A stretch of DNA of 64,000 nt from an uncultured Clostridium sp. (GCF_900769625.1 NZ_CAAGHK010000075.1:71052-135051), one strand, 5' to 3'. Counted from the stretch's first letter, positions 35,515 to 44,498 are shown. Numbers and translations are program-made. Notes: generated by a model from the letters alone, not told the origin.

Positions 35515-36696
35515 TTAAGCTTTTATTGCATCAACTATATATTTTATTTGTTCTTGATTTAGTTCTGGATATACTGGTATTGCAAAAGTTCTATGTGACA
35601 GATATTCTGCAACTGGCATATCTCCTTCTTTGTATCCTAAATCTGCATATACTTTCTGCAAATGTAATGGTACTGGATAGTAAACTCCTGTTGCAATGCC
35701 TTTTTCCTTAAGCTTATTTAACATAGTTTCTCTATCGTCACATTGTAAAACATATTGATGATAAATAACTTCGTTTTCTTCTCTTACTTCAGGTGTAACA
35801 ACATCTGCATCCTTAAATTCTCTATCATATATTTCAGCTACTTTTCTTCTGTTGCCATTCCAAGTATCTAAATTAGGTAACTTAACTCTTAAGATAGCAG
35901 CTTGAATAGCATCTAACCTTGAATTGAAACCAATTAAATAGTTATAGTACTTTAATGGATTATAAACTGTGTCATCGCCATCTTTTGATGTAGCAATTTC
36001 TTCTGTAATATTATTTAAAAGATTGTATGCCTTTTGTCCTGTTTCTCCACTTCCATGAGTTCTTAATGCTTTTGCTATAGTAGCTATATTATCATCATCA
36101 GTTACGATCATTCCACCATCACCAGCACATGAGAGGTTCTTTGTTGGAAAGAATGAGAAGCATGCTGCATCTCCTAATGTTCCAATCATCTTACCTTTGT
36201 ATTTACCACCTACAGCCTGACATGCATCTTCGATAACCTTTAAATTATGTTTCTTTGCTACTTCATTTATAGGGTCCATATCTGCGCTTTGTCCAAAAAT
36301 ATGTACAGGTATAATAGCTTTTGTTTTATCTGTAATTTTTTCTTCAAGTTTAGATGGATCCATATTGAATGTGTCTTTTTCTACATCAACAAAAACTGGT
36401 TTTGCTCCAACTGCTGAAATACATTCTGCTGAAGCAAAATAAGTAAATGTTGAAGTAATTACTTCATCACCAGGTCCTATTCCTAAAGATTTTAATGCAA
36501 TAACCAAAGCATCAGTTCCATTACCTACTGATATTGCATGTTTAACTCCTATATATTCAGCAAATTCTTTTTCGAATTCCGTTACATTCTTACCCATTAT
36601 ATAAGCTGCAGAAGATAAAACTTCTTTAGTTACTCTATCTAAATCTTCAGAAATAGATTTATATTGAGCTTTTAAATCAATTAATGGAATATTCAT
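35515..36696 (-). CDS. DegT/DnrJ/EryC1/StrS sugar aminotransferase (WbpE-like)
   Basis: PLP-dependent nucleotide-sugar aminotransferase of 393 residues. IPLIDLKAQYKSI start, GNGTDALVIALKSLGIGPGD, VIEDACQAVGGKYKG, and the PLP-lysine segment CFSFFPTKNLSCAGDGGM. In the WbpA-B-E-D pathway this enzyme aminates carbon 3 of UDP-3-keto-GlcNAcA; the acetyltransferase and dehydrogenase genes follow in the same operon. The 3-dehydrogenase (WbpB/WlbA) is not in the window. First gene of the unit, with an AAGGAGCGAGG-type ribosome site. Confidence 0.9.
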   Translation of the reverse strand: MNIPLIDLKAQYKSISEDLDRVTKEVLSSAAYIMGKNVTEFEKEFAEYIGVKHAISVGNGTDALVIALKSLGIGPGDEVITSTFTYFASAECISAVGAKPVFVDVEKDTFNMDPSKLEEKITDKTKAIIPVHIFGQSADMDPINEVAKKHNLKVIEDACQAVGGKYKGKMIGTLGDAACFSFFPTKNLSCAGDGGMIVTDDDNIATIAKALRTHGSGETGQKAYNLLNNITEEIATSKDGDDTVYNPLKYYNYLIGFNSRLDAIQAAILRVKLPNLDTWNGNRRKVAEIYDREFKDADVVTPEVREENEVIYHQYVLQCDDRETMLNKLKEKGIATGVYYPVPLHLQKVYADLGYKEGDMPVAEYLSHRTFAIPVYPELNQEQIKYIVDAIKA

Positions 36697-36924
36697 TTTC
36701 CTCGCTCCTTAATGTTAATTAATAATATATATCTAAGCTTATAAATCCTCAATGAATTTCATAATCACTACTGGATGATAATCTTAACTAAATATATATT
36801 ATATTTATATTATTAATAAATTATTTTTGTTTGTAAACTAACATGAATATTTTAACATACTTAAATAGATAAATAAACTTTTTGTTTACAAGGTTGTCAT
36901 GATTTTAACAATTTGTATTTCTTA

Positions 36925-39213
36925 TCAGAATTTTTTGATTGGATACCATTCTAATGGCAGCAGAGAACTATATTTAAATGATGTATATCTGTCATCAATC
37001 AATAGCACCCTTCCTTTATCACTTTCAGTTCTTATTACTCTTCCAGCAGCCTGCTGAACTTTATTTATTCCCGGATAGACATATGCATAGTCATATCCAT
37101 CTCCCTTAAAGAATTCTCTGCTTATTTCATTTTCCATTGCAATTTTAGGATATCCAACTCCTATAATTACACTTCCTATAAGCTGTTTTCCTGGAAGGTC
37201 TATTCCTTCTGAAAACATTCCTCCAAGAACGCAGAAGACAAGAAGATTATCGCTCATCCTGAATTGTTCTAAAAACCGATTCTTATCATCTTCACTCATA
37301 TTAGCTTCTTGTTTAATCAGCTTAAGTTCCTTCAATTCACCTTTCTTATTAACTTCCTCCCAAAGTGATTCCATATAAGCGTAAGAAGGTGAAAAAACTA
37401 TATAATTACCTTTTTCTTTATTCACAAATTCTAATATTTTATCCACAACAAATGGAAGTGTTTTAGCACGATATTTATAACGTATATTAACTGGACTTAC
37501 AAACACCTTGAGATTTTCCTTATTAAACGGTGATGGCAGTTTCAATCTATATTTCTCCTCACTGCCTCCAAGCATATCTATATAATACTTTATAGGTGAT
37601 AATGTTGCTGAAAATAAAATGGTTGAATGATTTCTTGATAAACACTTCTTTAGATTCTCAGAAGGATTGACGCAGTATAAAGTCAATTTTACTTCTTGTG
37701 AATCCTTTTCCACACATGTAACATAGTTTTTATCATACAACTGGATAATAGTATTAAATGAATTTATATCAAAATATAATTGAAGAATTTCATCATAGCC
37801 CTCAAATTTCGCCCCCTTCATCAACACTTCTTCACTTTCTTTTAAATACATATTTAGATATTTTGTTAAATCTTGAGGCGCATCACTTTCATAAAACCAC
37901 TCTACTTCTCTATGACTACATTCATTTCTCAACTCAATAAAGAAACTATTCAGCTTTCCTAGTACCGAATGAAGTTTAGTAAGCTTACCCTTTGCTATCT
38001 TTTTGCACTTCAAAATCTGATCTTTGCTTAAAGATGCTGAATACATCGATTTTGCCCTCTCAATCAGATTGTGCGCTTCATCTATCAATACTATATTATC
38101 ATTCTGCTCAATCATTCTTGTGAGAGATACACGTGGATCAAACATATAATTGTAATCACATATGATTCCATCACAATATAAACTTACATCTAACGCTAAT
38201 TCAAAAGGACATATCTTATATTTTTCAGCATAACAATGTAGTATTTCTATTGAAATATCATCGTTTTCTATTAAAACCTCCAATACTACATTATTCACCT
38301 TATTATAGTATTCTTTTGCATATGCACATTTTTCAGGATTACAATCAAACTCATCATTTATACATGACTTTTCTTTTGCTGTTAGTATTATGCTTTTAAA
38401 TTTTAAGCCTTCATTTCTTAGTCTTTCAAAAGTATCTTTAGCTACTTTTCTATTAATTGTTTTAGGAGTAAGATAAATAATCCGATCTCCAATTTCTTCC
38501 CCTAAAGCCTTAACTGCTGGAAATATTGTCGATATAGTCTTCCCTATGCCCGTTGGTGCCTGTGCAAATAACATTTCTTCCTCTTTTATTGTATAGTACA
38601 CAACATTAATAAGTTTTCTCTGACCCTCCCTATAAGTTTCAAAGGGAAAATCAACATTCTTTATAGATTTATTCCTTTCCTGTCTTAAATTATGTATAAA
38701 AACACTAAATTTTTCATATTCCTTTAATATATTTAAAGTATATTCTTTTAGTTCTTCAATAGAATAAATACGTTCAAAGCTTTTTACCTCATTAGTTTCA
38801 AGCTGAACATAAGATAACCTTACAAAAATCTGATCCATATTGTTGTCTAACGAATAAATTAATGCATATACTTTAGCTTGCGCCCAGTGAACTTCATTTG
38901 AATCATCAATATATGAAAAAGCCTTATATGTAGATTTTATTTCTTCTATTATTACATTTTCACCGTCAAATATTATGCTGTCTGCTCTTCCTTCAATCTT
39001 TATAATACTTTGCTCTAACTCAAATTCATGGCTCATAAATACTTCTTTTTCATATCTTGAATATATCTCTGAATTATCCTTCTGAAGCTTCTGATGTGCA
39101 CGGGTTCCTTCAAGTGCCCTGGCTGCTCCAGAAAAACGATTGTCTATATCTCCTTTTAATAAACAGAACTCAACTAAATTTCTAACAGATTCTTTTATAA
39201 CAATCTTATTCAT
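36925..39213 (-). CDS. PD-(D/E)XK nuclease fused to XPD/DinG-type helicase
   Basis: Protein of 762 residues. The N-terminal 180 residues form a RecB/Cas4-like nuclease: GRADSIIF (Asp 78) and VIIEEIKSTY (Glu 91, Lys 93). The rest is a superfamily 2 iron-sulphur helicase: Walker A QAPTGIGKT (about 218-226), four cysteines for the cluster (about 284, 291, 296, 335), DEAH box (378-381), SATLSPIKYY, and motif VI AAGRVIRTESDKGR. It probably cleaves and unwinds DNA in repair; the exact pathway is unknown. ATG 39213 has AGAGG upstream; the open frame extends 15 codons further. Confidence 0.88.
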   Translation of the reverse strand: MNKIVIKESVRNLVEFCLLKGDIDNRFSGAARALEGTRAHQKLQKDNSEIYSRYEKEVFMSHEFELEQSIIKIEGRADSIIFDGENVIIEEIKSTYKAFSYIDDSNEVHWAQAKVYALIYSLDNNMDQIFVRLSYVQLETNEVKSFERIYSIEELKEYTLNILKEYEKFSVFIHNLRQERNKSIKNVDFPFETYREGQRKLINVVYYTIKEEEMLFAQAPTGIGKTISTIFPAVKALGEEIGDRIIYLTPKTINRKVAKDTFERLRNEGLKFKSIILTAKEKSCINDEFDCNPEKCAYAKEYYNKVNNVVLEVLIENDDISIEILHCYAEKYKICPFELALDVSLYCDGIICDYNYMFDPRVSLTRMIEQNDNIVLIDEAHNLIERAKSMYSASLSKDQILKCKKIAKGKLTKLHSVLGKLNSFFIELRNECSHREVEWFYESDAPQDLTKYLNMYLKESEEVLMKGAKFEGYDEILQLYFDINSFNTIIQLYDKNYVTCVEKDSQEVKLTLYCVNPSENLKKCLSRNHSTILFSATLSPIKYYIDMLGGSEEKYRLKLPSPFNKENLKVFVSPVNIRYKYRAKTLPFVVDKILEFVNKEKGNYIVFSPSYAYMESLWEEVNKKGELKELKLIKQEANMSEDDKNRFLEQFRMSDNLLVFCVLGGMFSEGIDLPGKQLIGSVIIGVGYPKIAMENEISREFFKGDGYDYAYVYPGINKVQQAAGRVIRTESDKGRVLLIDDRYTSFKYSSLLPLEWYPIKKF

Positions 39214-39236
39214 AAAAATACCTCTTTGTAATATGA

Positions 39237-39284
39237 AAACACTTATCTGATGAATCAATATCCCTATCCATCAAATAAGTGCTG
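39237..39284 (-). terminator. Hairpin terminator of the DUF1836 gene
   Basis: Minus strand CACTTATTTGATG … CATCAGATAAGTG stem followed by TTTTC, 36 bases after the DUF1836 stop. Confidence 0.65.
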
Positions 39285-39319
39285 TAATAAAACCTATATA
39301 ATATAAATATACATCAAGC

Positions 39320-39910
39320 TTATTCAGCATGATATTCATTTACTATTTTCTGAACTAATTTCTTTATAACACTAGCTTCCGCTATAAGAGATAACACTAA
39401 TAAAAATATCTTTATTCTCTCTTCATCTTTTTCTTCTAAATTAAATTCCTTAACTAACTGTTCAAGTTTTTTCTCATTAGTCAATGAAGTTATTAAGTAA
39501 TCATCAAGACTTTCTTCTTGTATTTGGACAAATGTCTTATATGCTTCTTCCCATGATAATATATCATCACTTCTATCATTTATTTCGTTAAATGCTAAAC
39601 TAAATACTTTTTTTATTTCTTCTGTTGTTAATACAGGCCTCATGTAGCTAAGAAGTACAAGTTGGATGAGATGCATTTTTGTGTAGCCCCTCTTCTTCCC
39701 GTCTTCTGGCTTTGTGATAACTTCACTTTTAGTATAATTCTGCACTATATTATTGGTGAATTTTTCGTTTTCAAATTTATCATTTAAAAAATCTATAACT
39801 TGTGATAGAAATAAATCATATTTTGGTAGATCATCATATGAAATTGAACTGTTTTTTGACATTTCTTCTGCTAAATTTTTAATATAGTCTGAATCAAATT
39901 TTCTATCCAT
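39320..39910 (-). CDS. DUF1836 domain protein
   Basis: Soluble helical protein of 196 residues. The family segment KRGYTKMHLIQLVLLSYMRP (about 75-94), with preceding YTKSEVI, resembles the helix-turn-helix core of DUF1836, a Firmicutes family thought to be regulatory. The C-terminal third is a long helical region (EKKLEQLVKEFNLEEKDEER). The ATG at 39910 is preceded by GTAGGTGGAG; a GTG three codons upstream is also open. Divergent from abrB across a long gap. Target unknown. Confidence 0.75.
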   Translation of the reverse strand: MDRKFDSDYIKNLAEEMSKNSSISYDDLPKYDLFLSQVIDFLNDKFENEKFTNNIVQNYTKSEVITKPEDGKKRGYTKMHLIQLVLLSYMRPVLTTEEIKKVFSLAFNEINDRSDDILSWEEAYKTFVQIQEESLDDYLITSLTNEKKLEQLVKEFNLEEKDEERIKIFLLVLSLIAEASVIKKLVQKIVNEYHAE

Positions 39911-40339
39911 ACTCTCCACCTACACTTTCTCATACTACTTTATTTTATTATATAGTATGCATGAACTTATTACAAGTTATTTTTAACACTATAAGCTAAC
40001 AGCCTTTCTTCCAAATACTTCATATTTATTATAGCATATTCACTCATAATCAAGTTTATCTCTGTTATTTAATTTCTATACCTATCTGATTTATACACAA
40101 TTCAATTTATAAAAAATATCTATTTTTTGTAATTTGTCGACACTATAACTCACAGTCTCTCTTTTTTCTTCTTCAGAGTGTATTAATTACTTTTATCCTT
40201 GTATTTGTAAATTTTTTATGGCTTTTTTATATATTCATCATATTTATGCATGTCAAATTAACCGCTAAGCTTTTATTTAAGCCAGTATTCAATTTTTAAG
40301 TTTTTTTCTTTTTTTGAATATTTTCATCTAAAATTAGTA

Positions 40340-40368
40340 TTGACTTTTCTAAAATATGGTAGTATATT
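40340..40368 (+). promoter_or_regulatory. abrB upstream promoter P1
   Basis: TTGACT (40340-40345), 17-base spacer, TATATT (40363-40368). One of two tandem sigma-A-like promoters. Confidence 0.55.
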
Positions 40369-40430
40369 TTATTTATAATGTTTTTTAAAGTTGAAATTTG
40401 TAATTTCTTATATAGAAATTGAAATATTTA

Positions 40431-40459
40431 TTGACTTTATATTACATACTTGGTAATAT
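40431..40459 (+). promoter_or_regulatory. abrB proximal promoter P2
   Basis: TTGACT (40431-40436), 17-base spacer, TAATAT (40454-40459), about 45 bases before the abrB ATG. Confidence 0.6.
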
Positions 40460-40471
40460 AGCATTGTAGAA

Positions 40472-40478
40472 TGTCGAA
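40472..40478 (+). promoter_or_regulatory. Spo0A box-like site in the abrB leader
   Basis: TGTCGAA matches the 0A box core TGNCGAA and lies a few bases downstream of the predicted P2 start. In B. subtilis Spo0A~P represses abrB through 0A boxes placed just downstream of its promoters. Confidence 0.6.
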
Positions 40479-40505
40479 TTGTGTAATTAGGAGGTATTTT
40501 TTATT

Positions 40506-40748
40506 ATGAAATCAACAGGTGTAGTAAGAAGAGTAGACGAATTAGGAAGAATAGTAATTCCAATAGAATTAAGAAGAACTTTAGACATCGCTGAAAAGGA
40601 TGCTTTAGAAATATATGTAGATGGTGAACAAATAATCTTAAAGAAATACGAACCAGCATGTATCTTCTGTGGAGATGCTAGAGATGTTATAAACTACAAA
40701 GGTAAGAACATCTGCCAAAAATGTTTTGAAGAAATGAAAAATAGATAA
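40506..40748 (+). CDS. abrB: AbrB family transition-state regulator
   Basis: DNA-binding protein of 80 residues. The N-terminal swapped-hairpin barrel is clear (MKSTGVVRRVDELGRIVIPI, RRTLDIAEKDALEIYVDGEQ). The short C-terminal part carries CIFCG and CQKC pairs, which look like a zinc site and differ from the Bacillus AbrB C-terminal domain. In clostridia such proteins repress sporulation and solvent/toxin genes during growth. AGGAGG ribosome site 11 bases before the ATG. It has tandem promoters and a Spo0A-like box upstream and a terminator downstream, so it is monocistronic. Confidence 0.93.
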   Translation: MKSTGVVRRVDELGRIVIPIELRRTLDIAEKDALEIYVDGEQIILKKYEPACIFCGDARDVINYKGKNICQKCFEEMKNR

Positions 40749-40781
40749 TAAGTAATTATATACATATTATTTTATTATGAT

Positions 40782-40840
40782 AAAAAGTAATACATGCCCT
40801 ATTAATTTTTAATTACGGCTGTATTACTTTTATTATTTTT
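40782..40840. terminator. Bidirectional terminator between abrB and rsmI
   Basis: AAAAGTAATACA … TGTATTACTTTT stem with A run before and T run after, serving the converging abrB (+) and rsmI (-) transcripts. Confidence 0.85.
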
Positions 40841-40871
40841 AATTCAATTTAAAAACTTAAATCGACAAAAT

Positions 40872-41717
40872 TTATATGTTAGTAGAAAATTTATAAACTT
40901 CATTTTTAGGTAATTCTCTATCTTTTGCGACAAGTTTTATTGCCTCTTTCTTGTTTATTCCATCTTTTATATATTTCAATATATGCTCTTCAATAGATAA
41001 ATCTATCCATTCCCGCTTCTTTTCTTCCTTGATATCTTCAAGTTTTTTACCTTCTAAAACAAGAACAAATTCTCCTCTTGGTTTATTATCTGTAAAATGC
41101 TGAATCGCTTCACTTAATTTTGCTCTGAAAATTTCCTGATATAATTTTGTTAGTTCTCTGCAGACCGCAATATTTCTATCACCAAAAGTATCAAGAAGAT
41201 ATGATAATGTATCAACAAGCCTATGTGGTGCTTCATAAAAAATCAATGTTTCCTGACTGTTTAAAAGCTCATCCGTTATAACTCTTCTTTCTTTATTTTC
41301 CCTTGGAAGAAAACCTCTGAATAAAAATTTTGTTGTATCAATACCCGAATAAACAAGAGCTGTTGTTATAGCTGTTGCACCGGGAAGTACTTCAAAATCT
41401 AAGTTTTCAGCTATACACTTTTCTACTATTACACTTCCTGGATCTGATATTCCTGGAGTACCTGCATCAGATACCAATGCTACTGTTTTTCCTTCTCTAA
41501 GTAAATCTATTATTTCATTCCCTTTTGATTGCTCATTAAACTTATGATAGCTTATAAGCGGTTTCTTTATTTCAAAATGATTCAAAAGCTTCAATGTCTG
41601 CCTTGTATCTTCTGCCGCTATAATATCACTTTCCTTCAATACTTCTAAAGCTCTCAATGTAATATCCTTTAAATTCCCTATCGGTGTAGGTACTAAATAT
41701 AATTTTCCTGTTTTCAC
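40872..41717 (-). CDS. rsmI: 16S rRNA (cytidine1402-2'-O)-methyltransferase
   Basis: Tetrapyrrole-methylase-fold enzyme of 281 residues that 2'-O-methylates C1402 in the 30S decoding centre using SAM. Motifs: LYLVPTPIGNLKDITLRALE, ESDIIAAEDTRQTLKLL, VALVSDAGTPGISDPG and LPGATAITTALVYSG. The start is taken as the GTG at 41717, because GGAGG lies seven bases upstream and the gene then begins just after the trmN6 stop; an ATG five codons earlier would overlap both the ribosome site and trmN6. Confidence 0.95.
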   Translation of the reverse strand: MKTGKLYLVPTPIGNLKDITLRALEVLKESDIIAAEDTRQTLKLLNHFEIKKPLISYHKFNEQSKGNEIIDLLREGKTVALVSDAGTPGISDPGSVIVEKCIAENLDFEVLPGATAITTALVYSGIDTTKFLFRGFLPRENKERRVITDELLNSQETLIFYEAPHRLVDTLSYLLDTFGDRNIAVCRELTKLYQEIFRAKLSEAIQHFTDNKPRGEFVLVLEGKKLEDIKEEKKREWIDLSIEEHILKYIKDGINKKEAIKLVAKDRELPKNEVYKFSTNI

Positions 41718-41718
41718 T

Positions 41719-42471
41719 TTATTTCCTCCCATATATTCTATCTATTTCTTCTGTATATCTGCCATTATCATCATAAACATATAACGGTTCATCCCATTTT
41801 AAATATGCTCCGCCATCTCTCTGCCCTTCAACAAGAACTATGTTAGGGGCTTTATTAACCTTAGGATGTATCATTTTTACTCTCTTTGGCTCTATTTTAT
41901 ATTTTCTCATCAATGTGAATATATCTGCAAGTCTTTCTGGCCTATGAACGATAAACATCCTTCCATTATCTTTAAGAAGTATTCTTGCTGCATAAATGAC
42001 ATCTTCAAGATTACACATTATTTCATGTCTGGCAATAGCAAGTTTGTCTAACGGATTCAGTATCCCTGAATTATTAAGCTTATATGGAGGGTTTACCGTA
42101 AGAACATCAAATCTACCAAGCTTCTTAAGCTCTTCTGTAGCTTTTAAATCAATATTGAGGAATGATACCTTTTCTTCAATAGAATTAAGCTTAGAGCTTC
42201 TCTGAGCCATTTCTACCATATCCTCCTGTATTTCTACACCTATTACCTCCTGAGGATTGTATTTACCATATATTAAAAATGGTATAATCCCAGTTCCTGT
42301 ACATAAATCAATTACTCTATGTTTTGTTTTTACATTTGCAAAATCTGATAAAAGAACTGCATCTATCCCAAATTTAAATCCATCTTTTTTTTGTATTAAA
42401 TTCAAACCATTTAGTTGCAGATCATCAATATTTTCATCTTCTTTAATAAGTGATAAATCTTTATTTTTCAT
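41719..42471 (-). CDS. tRNA1(Val) (adenine37-N6)-methyltransferase family protein
   Basis: SAM-dependent methyltransferase of 250 residues (TrmN6/YabB family). SAM motif I is VIDLCTGTGIIPFLIYGK and the N6-adenine catalytic motif is LTVNPPYKLNNSG. In B. subtilis yabB and rsmI (yraL) family genes are also adjacent. The ATG 42471 has AAGGAAG upstream; the longer open frame begins at an unsupported TTG. rsmI follows within two bases, so the two RNA-modification genes are one unit. Confidence 0.88.
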   Translation of the reverse strand: MKNKDLSLIKEDENIDDLQLNGLNLIQKKDGFKFGIDAVLLSDFANVKTKHRVIDLCTGTGIIPFLIYGKYNPQEVIGVEIQEDMVEMAQRSSKLNSIEEKVSFLNIDLKATEELKKLGRFDVLTVNPPYKLNNSGILNPLDKLAIARHEIMCNLEDVIYAARILLKDNGRMFIVHRPERLADIFTLMRKYKIEPKRVKMIHPKVNKAPNIVLVEGQRDGGAYLKWDEPLYVYDDNGRYTEEIDRIYGRK

Positions 42472-42606
42472 ATAATCTTCCTTTTTCAAATTTATAGACT
42501 TATTATATTTTTGTTCAATTCACAAAAATATACACCTCTTAATTATAATGCATAATATCTTATTTTAGTGAAACAATATTATTAATTAGTAATATATTAT
42601 ACAGCA

Positions 42607-42640
42607 CAAAAAACCCCTTGCCTAAAAAGGCATAGAGGCT
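42607..42640 (-). terminator. Rho-independent terminator of the NlpC/P60 gene
   Basis: Minus strand CCTCTATGCCT-TTTT-AGGCAAGGGG stem followed by TTTTTTG, 50 bases after the stop. Confidence 0.8.
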
Positions 42641-42689
42641 GTATATTCATATTTAACTTTAATTTTATTATGTTAATTACTTTTCAAAA

Positions 42690-43970
42690 TTAAAGCACTC
42701 TTCTAGCTGAGTAGAATTTGTATACTGGTGAAACTTTTACAACATCCCCAGTCTGTGGAGCATGTATCATTTGACCATTTCCAACATATATTCCAACATG
42801 TCCTGCGTGAGGAAATACTAAGTCTCCTGGTTGAAGCTGACTTTGACTTACAGGAACACCAACATTAATTTGTGAATATGTTGTTCTGCTTATATCAATT
42901 CCTGCTGCATGACTAAACACATATTGAGTAAACCCAGAGCAATCGAAATTGTTAGAACCTGTTGCTCCGTAAACATATGCTTTTCCTAAATGCTTATATG
43001 CTTCATTTAATACTGACGATGCATTTCCTGATGCTGGTGGAGTTGCTACAGATTCATTCTTTGACGAACTTCCTCTGTTTGGTGTTCTTGCTGCTGCTTG
43101 TGCGGCTGCTGCAGCTCTTGCTGCTTCCTCTTCCTGTTGTTTTTTACTGCTATATGCAGTTTTTGCTTTTTCTATCATGTCATTAACTTCATTTTTGACA
43201 ATTTCACTCTTAAGCTGATTATCCCTAATACTTCTTAATTGATCTATAGCTGATTGAAGATCTGAAGATGTACTTCCAGAATTGTTGATAGTAGCATATT
43301 GTGATTGTACAACTTCTCTTTCTAAATCTGATAAGTATTCAGAGTCAAATTTGCTTTTTTCTTGCTTTGCATTATTTACTAGAACTTCCTGTTCTTTTTT
43401 CTTTCCATCTAATTCACTTAAATTAGCTTGTACTTCTTTATTAAGTGTATCGATTTCATTTTTCTTATCTTCTAATGACTTTATCTTACTATCTAATTCT
43501 TCTTTTTTATTTGTTACTTGTTCTATTGCTTCTTTATCTTTTCCGATTATTTGTGAAACAGCTTGAAGTCTAGTAAAAAAATCTCCTGTCGAATCAGATT
43601 CTAATAAGAAATTTATATAACTGAACTCTAAATCACCAGATTTATACATTCCGCTTACTCTTTCCCCTAATGCTAAATCTAGTTCATTTACCTCTTTTTT
43701 ACATTGTTCTATTTCTTTTGTAGTATTATCAATTACATTATTAATGTTAGAAATTTCTTTTCTATTTTTTTCTACAGTTACTTGTAACGGTTCTATTTGT
43801 TCATTTAAATCATATATCTTATCTTGAATATCTGCTATTTTAGCTTCTATTTCAGCATATTTGCTTCTAGTTTCATTAAGTTTACTGTTATCTGGTGTTG
43901 CATATGCCGGTATAGTACTACCTATAACTACAACTGTTGCTAGCATAAATGCCAGAACTTTTTTCTTCAT
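42690..43970 (-). CDS. Secreted NlpC/P60 peptidoglycan endopeptidase with coiled-coil (CwlO-like)
   Basis: Exported DL-endopeptidase of 426 residues. A signal peptide (KKKVLAFMLATVVVIGSTIP, cleavage probably at AYA about residue 24) is followed by a long heptad-rich coiled-coil (about 30-280), an alanine-rich linker (EEEAARAAAAAQAAART) and a C-terminal NlpC/P60 domain with the catalytic Cys in NFDCSGFTQYV and His in FPHAGHVGIYVG. The layout is that of CwlO/PcsB hydrolases, which are activated by FtsEX through the coiled coil; ftsEX is at 19.6-21.2 kb. A 15-bp perfect inverted repeat lies about 160 bases upstream. Confidence 0.92.
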   Translation of the reverse strand: MKKKVLAFMLATVVVIGSTIPAYATPDNSKLNETRSKYAEIEAKIADIQDKIYDLNEQIEPLQVTVEKNRKEISNINNVIDNTTKEIEQCKKEVNELDLALGERVSGMYKSGDLEFSYINFLLESDSTGDFFTRLQAVSQIIGKDKEAIEQVTNKKEELDSKIKSLEDKKNEIDTLNKEVQANLSELDGKKKEQEVLVNNAKQEKSKFDSEYLSDLEREVVQSQYATINNSGSTSSDLQSAIDQLRSIRDNQLKSEIVKNEVNDMIEKAKTAYSSKKQQEEEAARAAAAAQAAARTPNRGSSSKNESVATPPASGNASSVLNEAYKHLGKAYVYGATGSNNFDCSGFTQYVFSHAAGIDISRTTYSQINVGVPVSQSQLQPGDLVFPHAGHVGIYVGNGQMIHAPQTGDVVKVSPVYKFYSARRVL

Positions 43971-44130
43971 TTACTTTCGGTCCCCCCTTGAACCTTCCCT
44001 CCTTTATAAATCATAATTTCTTACATTATTATAACACTTTCAGTAAATATGGACAACACACTCATACAGCAAGAATTAAAGTTATTATGAAGATATCCAA
44101 AATTCTTCGCATTTCCCCCTCTATGCTAAC

Positions 44131-44172
44131 TTATTCTCATAAATAGTCATTTTAACTTATTTATGAGAATAA
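44131..44172. promoter_or_regulatory. Perfect 15-bp inverted repeat upstream of the NlpC/P60 gene
   Basis: TTATTCTCATAAATA and its exact reverse complement TATTTATGAGAATAA, 12 bases apart, between two divergent transcripts (NlpC/P60 gene and tRNA-Pro). No T run follows on either strand, so an operator is more likely than a terminator. Confidence 0.5.
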
Positions 44173-44220
44173 ATTAATGTTTTTATTCAAATTTTGATAT
44201 AGAATACAAAAACTAAACTA

Positions 44221-44249
44221 TTGACATGTACTAAATATAAATATATAAT
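44221..44249 (+). promoter_or_regulatory. Consensus promoter of tRNA-Pro
   Basis: TTGACA (44221-44226), exactly 17 bases, TATAAT (44244-44249): a perfect sigma-A promoter ending 12 bases before the tRNA. Confidence 0.88.
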
Positions 44250-44261
44250 AATATGTATCAT

Positions 44262-44337
44262 CGGGGTGTGGCGCAGATGGGAGCGCGCGTGCTTTGGGAG
44301 CATGAGGTCGCAGGTTCGATCCCTGTCACCCCGACCA
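44262..44337 (+). tRNA. tRNA-Pro (anticodon TGG)
   Basis: Cloverleaf with acceptor CGGGGTG/CACCCCG, anticodon loop TTTGGGA giving TGG, T arm CAGGTTCGATCCCTG, discriminator A and encoded CCA. Single-gene unit with its own promoter and terminator. Confidence 0.97.
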
Positions 44338-44340
44338 TAC

Positions 44341-44370
44341 AACTTAAGGAGTATTCCTTAAGTTTTTTTG
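44341..44370 (+). terminator. Terminator of tRNA-Pro
   Basis: ACTTAAGGA-GTAT-TCCTTAAGT stem followed by TTTTTTTG, directly after the tRNA. Confidence 0.9.
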
Positions 44371-44498
44371 TTCTACGGATATTTAAAATAGCCATATTTA
44401 AACCAATAAAATATATAACGATAAACAATTTATTTTTCATAATCTTAGAATAAATTCTTAGTAACATATATAAATAAACGAAAAATCAGGAGGATAAT

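Larger units (their letters stand above)
39911..40505. other. Long divergent control region between DUF1836 gene and abrB
   Basis: Nearly 600 bases without a gene. The right part holds two tandem sigma-A-like promoters for abrB, an AATTTC-ttatata-GAAATT inverted repeat (40402-40420) and a Spo0A-like box. The left part, with the DUF1836 promoter, shows no clear element. Confidence 0.6.

Noticed and set aside
44253..44467. Open frames on both strands over the tRNA-Pro gene
   Set aside because: They run through a canonical tRNA and its terminator; coding is not plausible.
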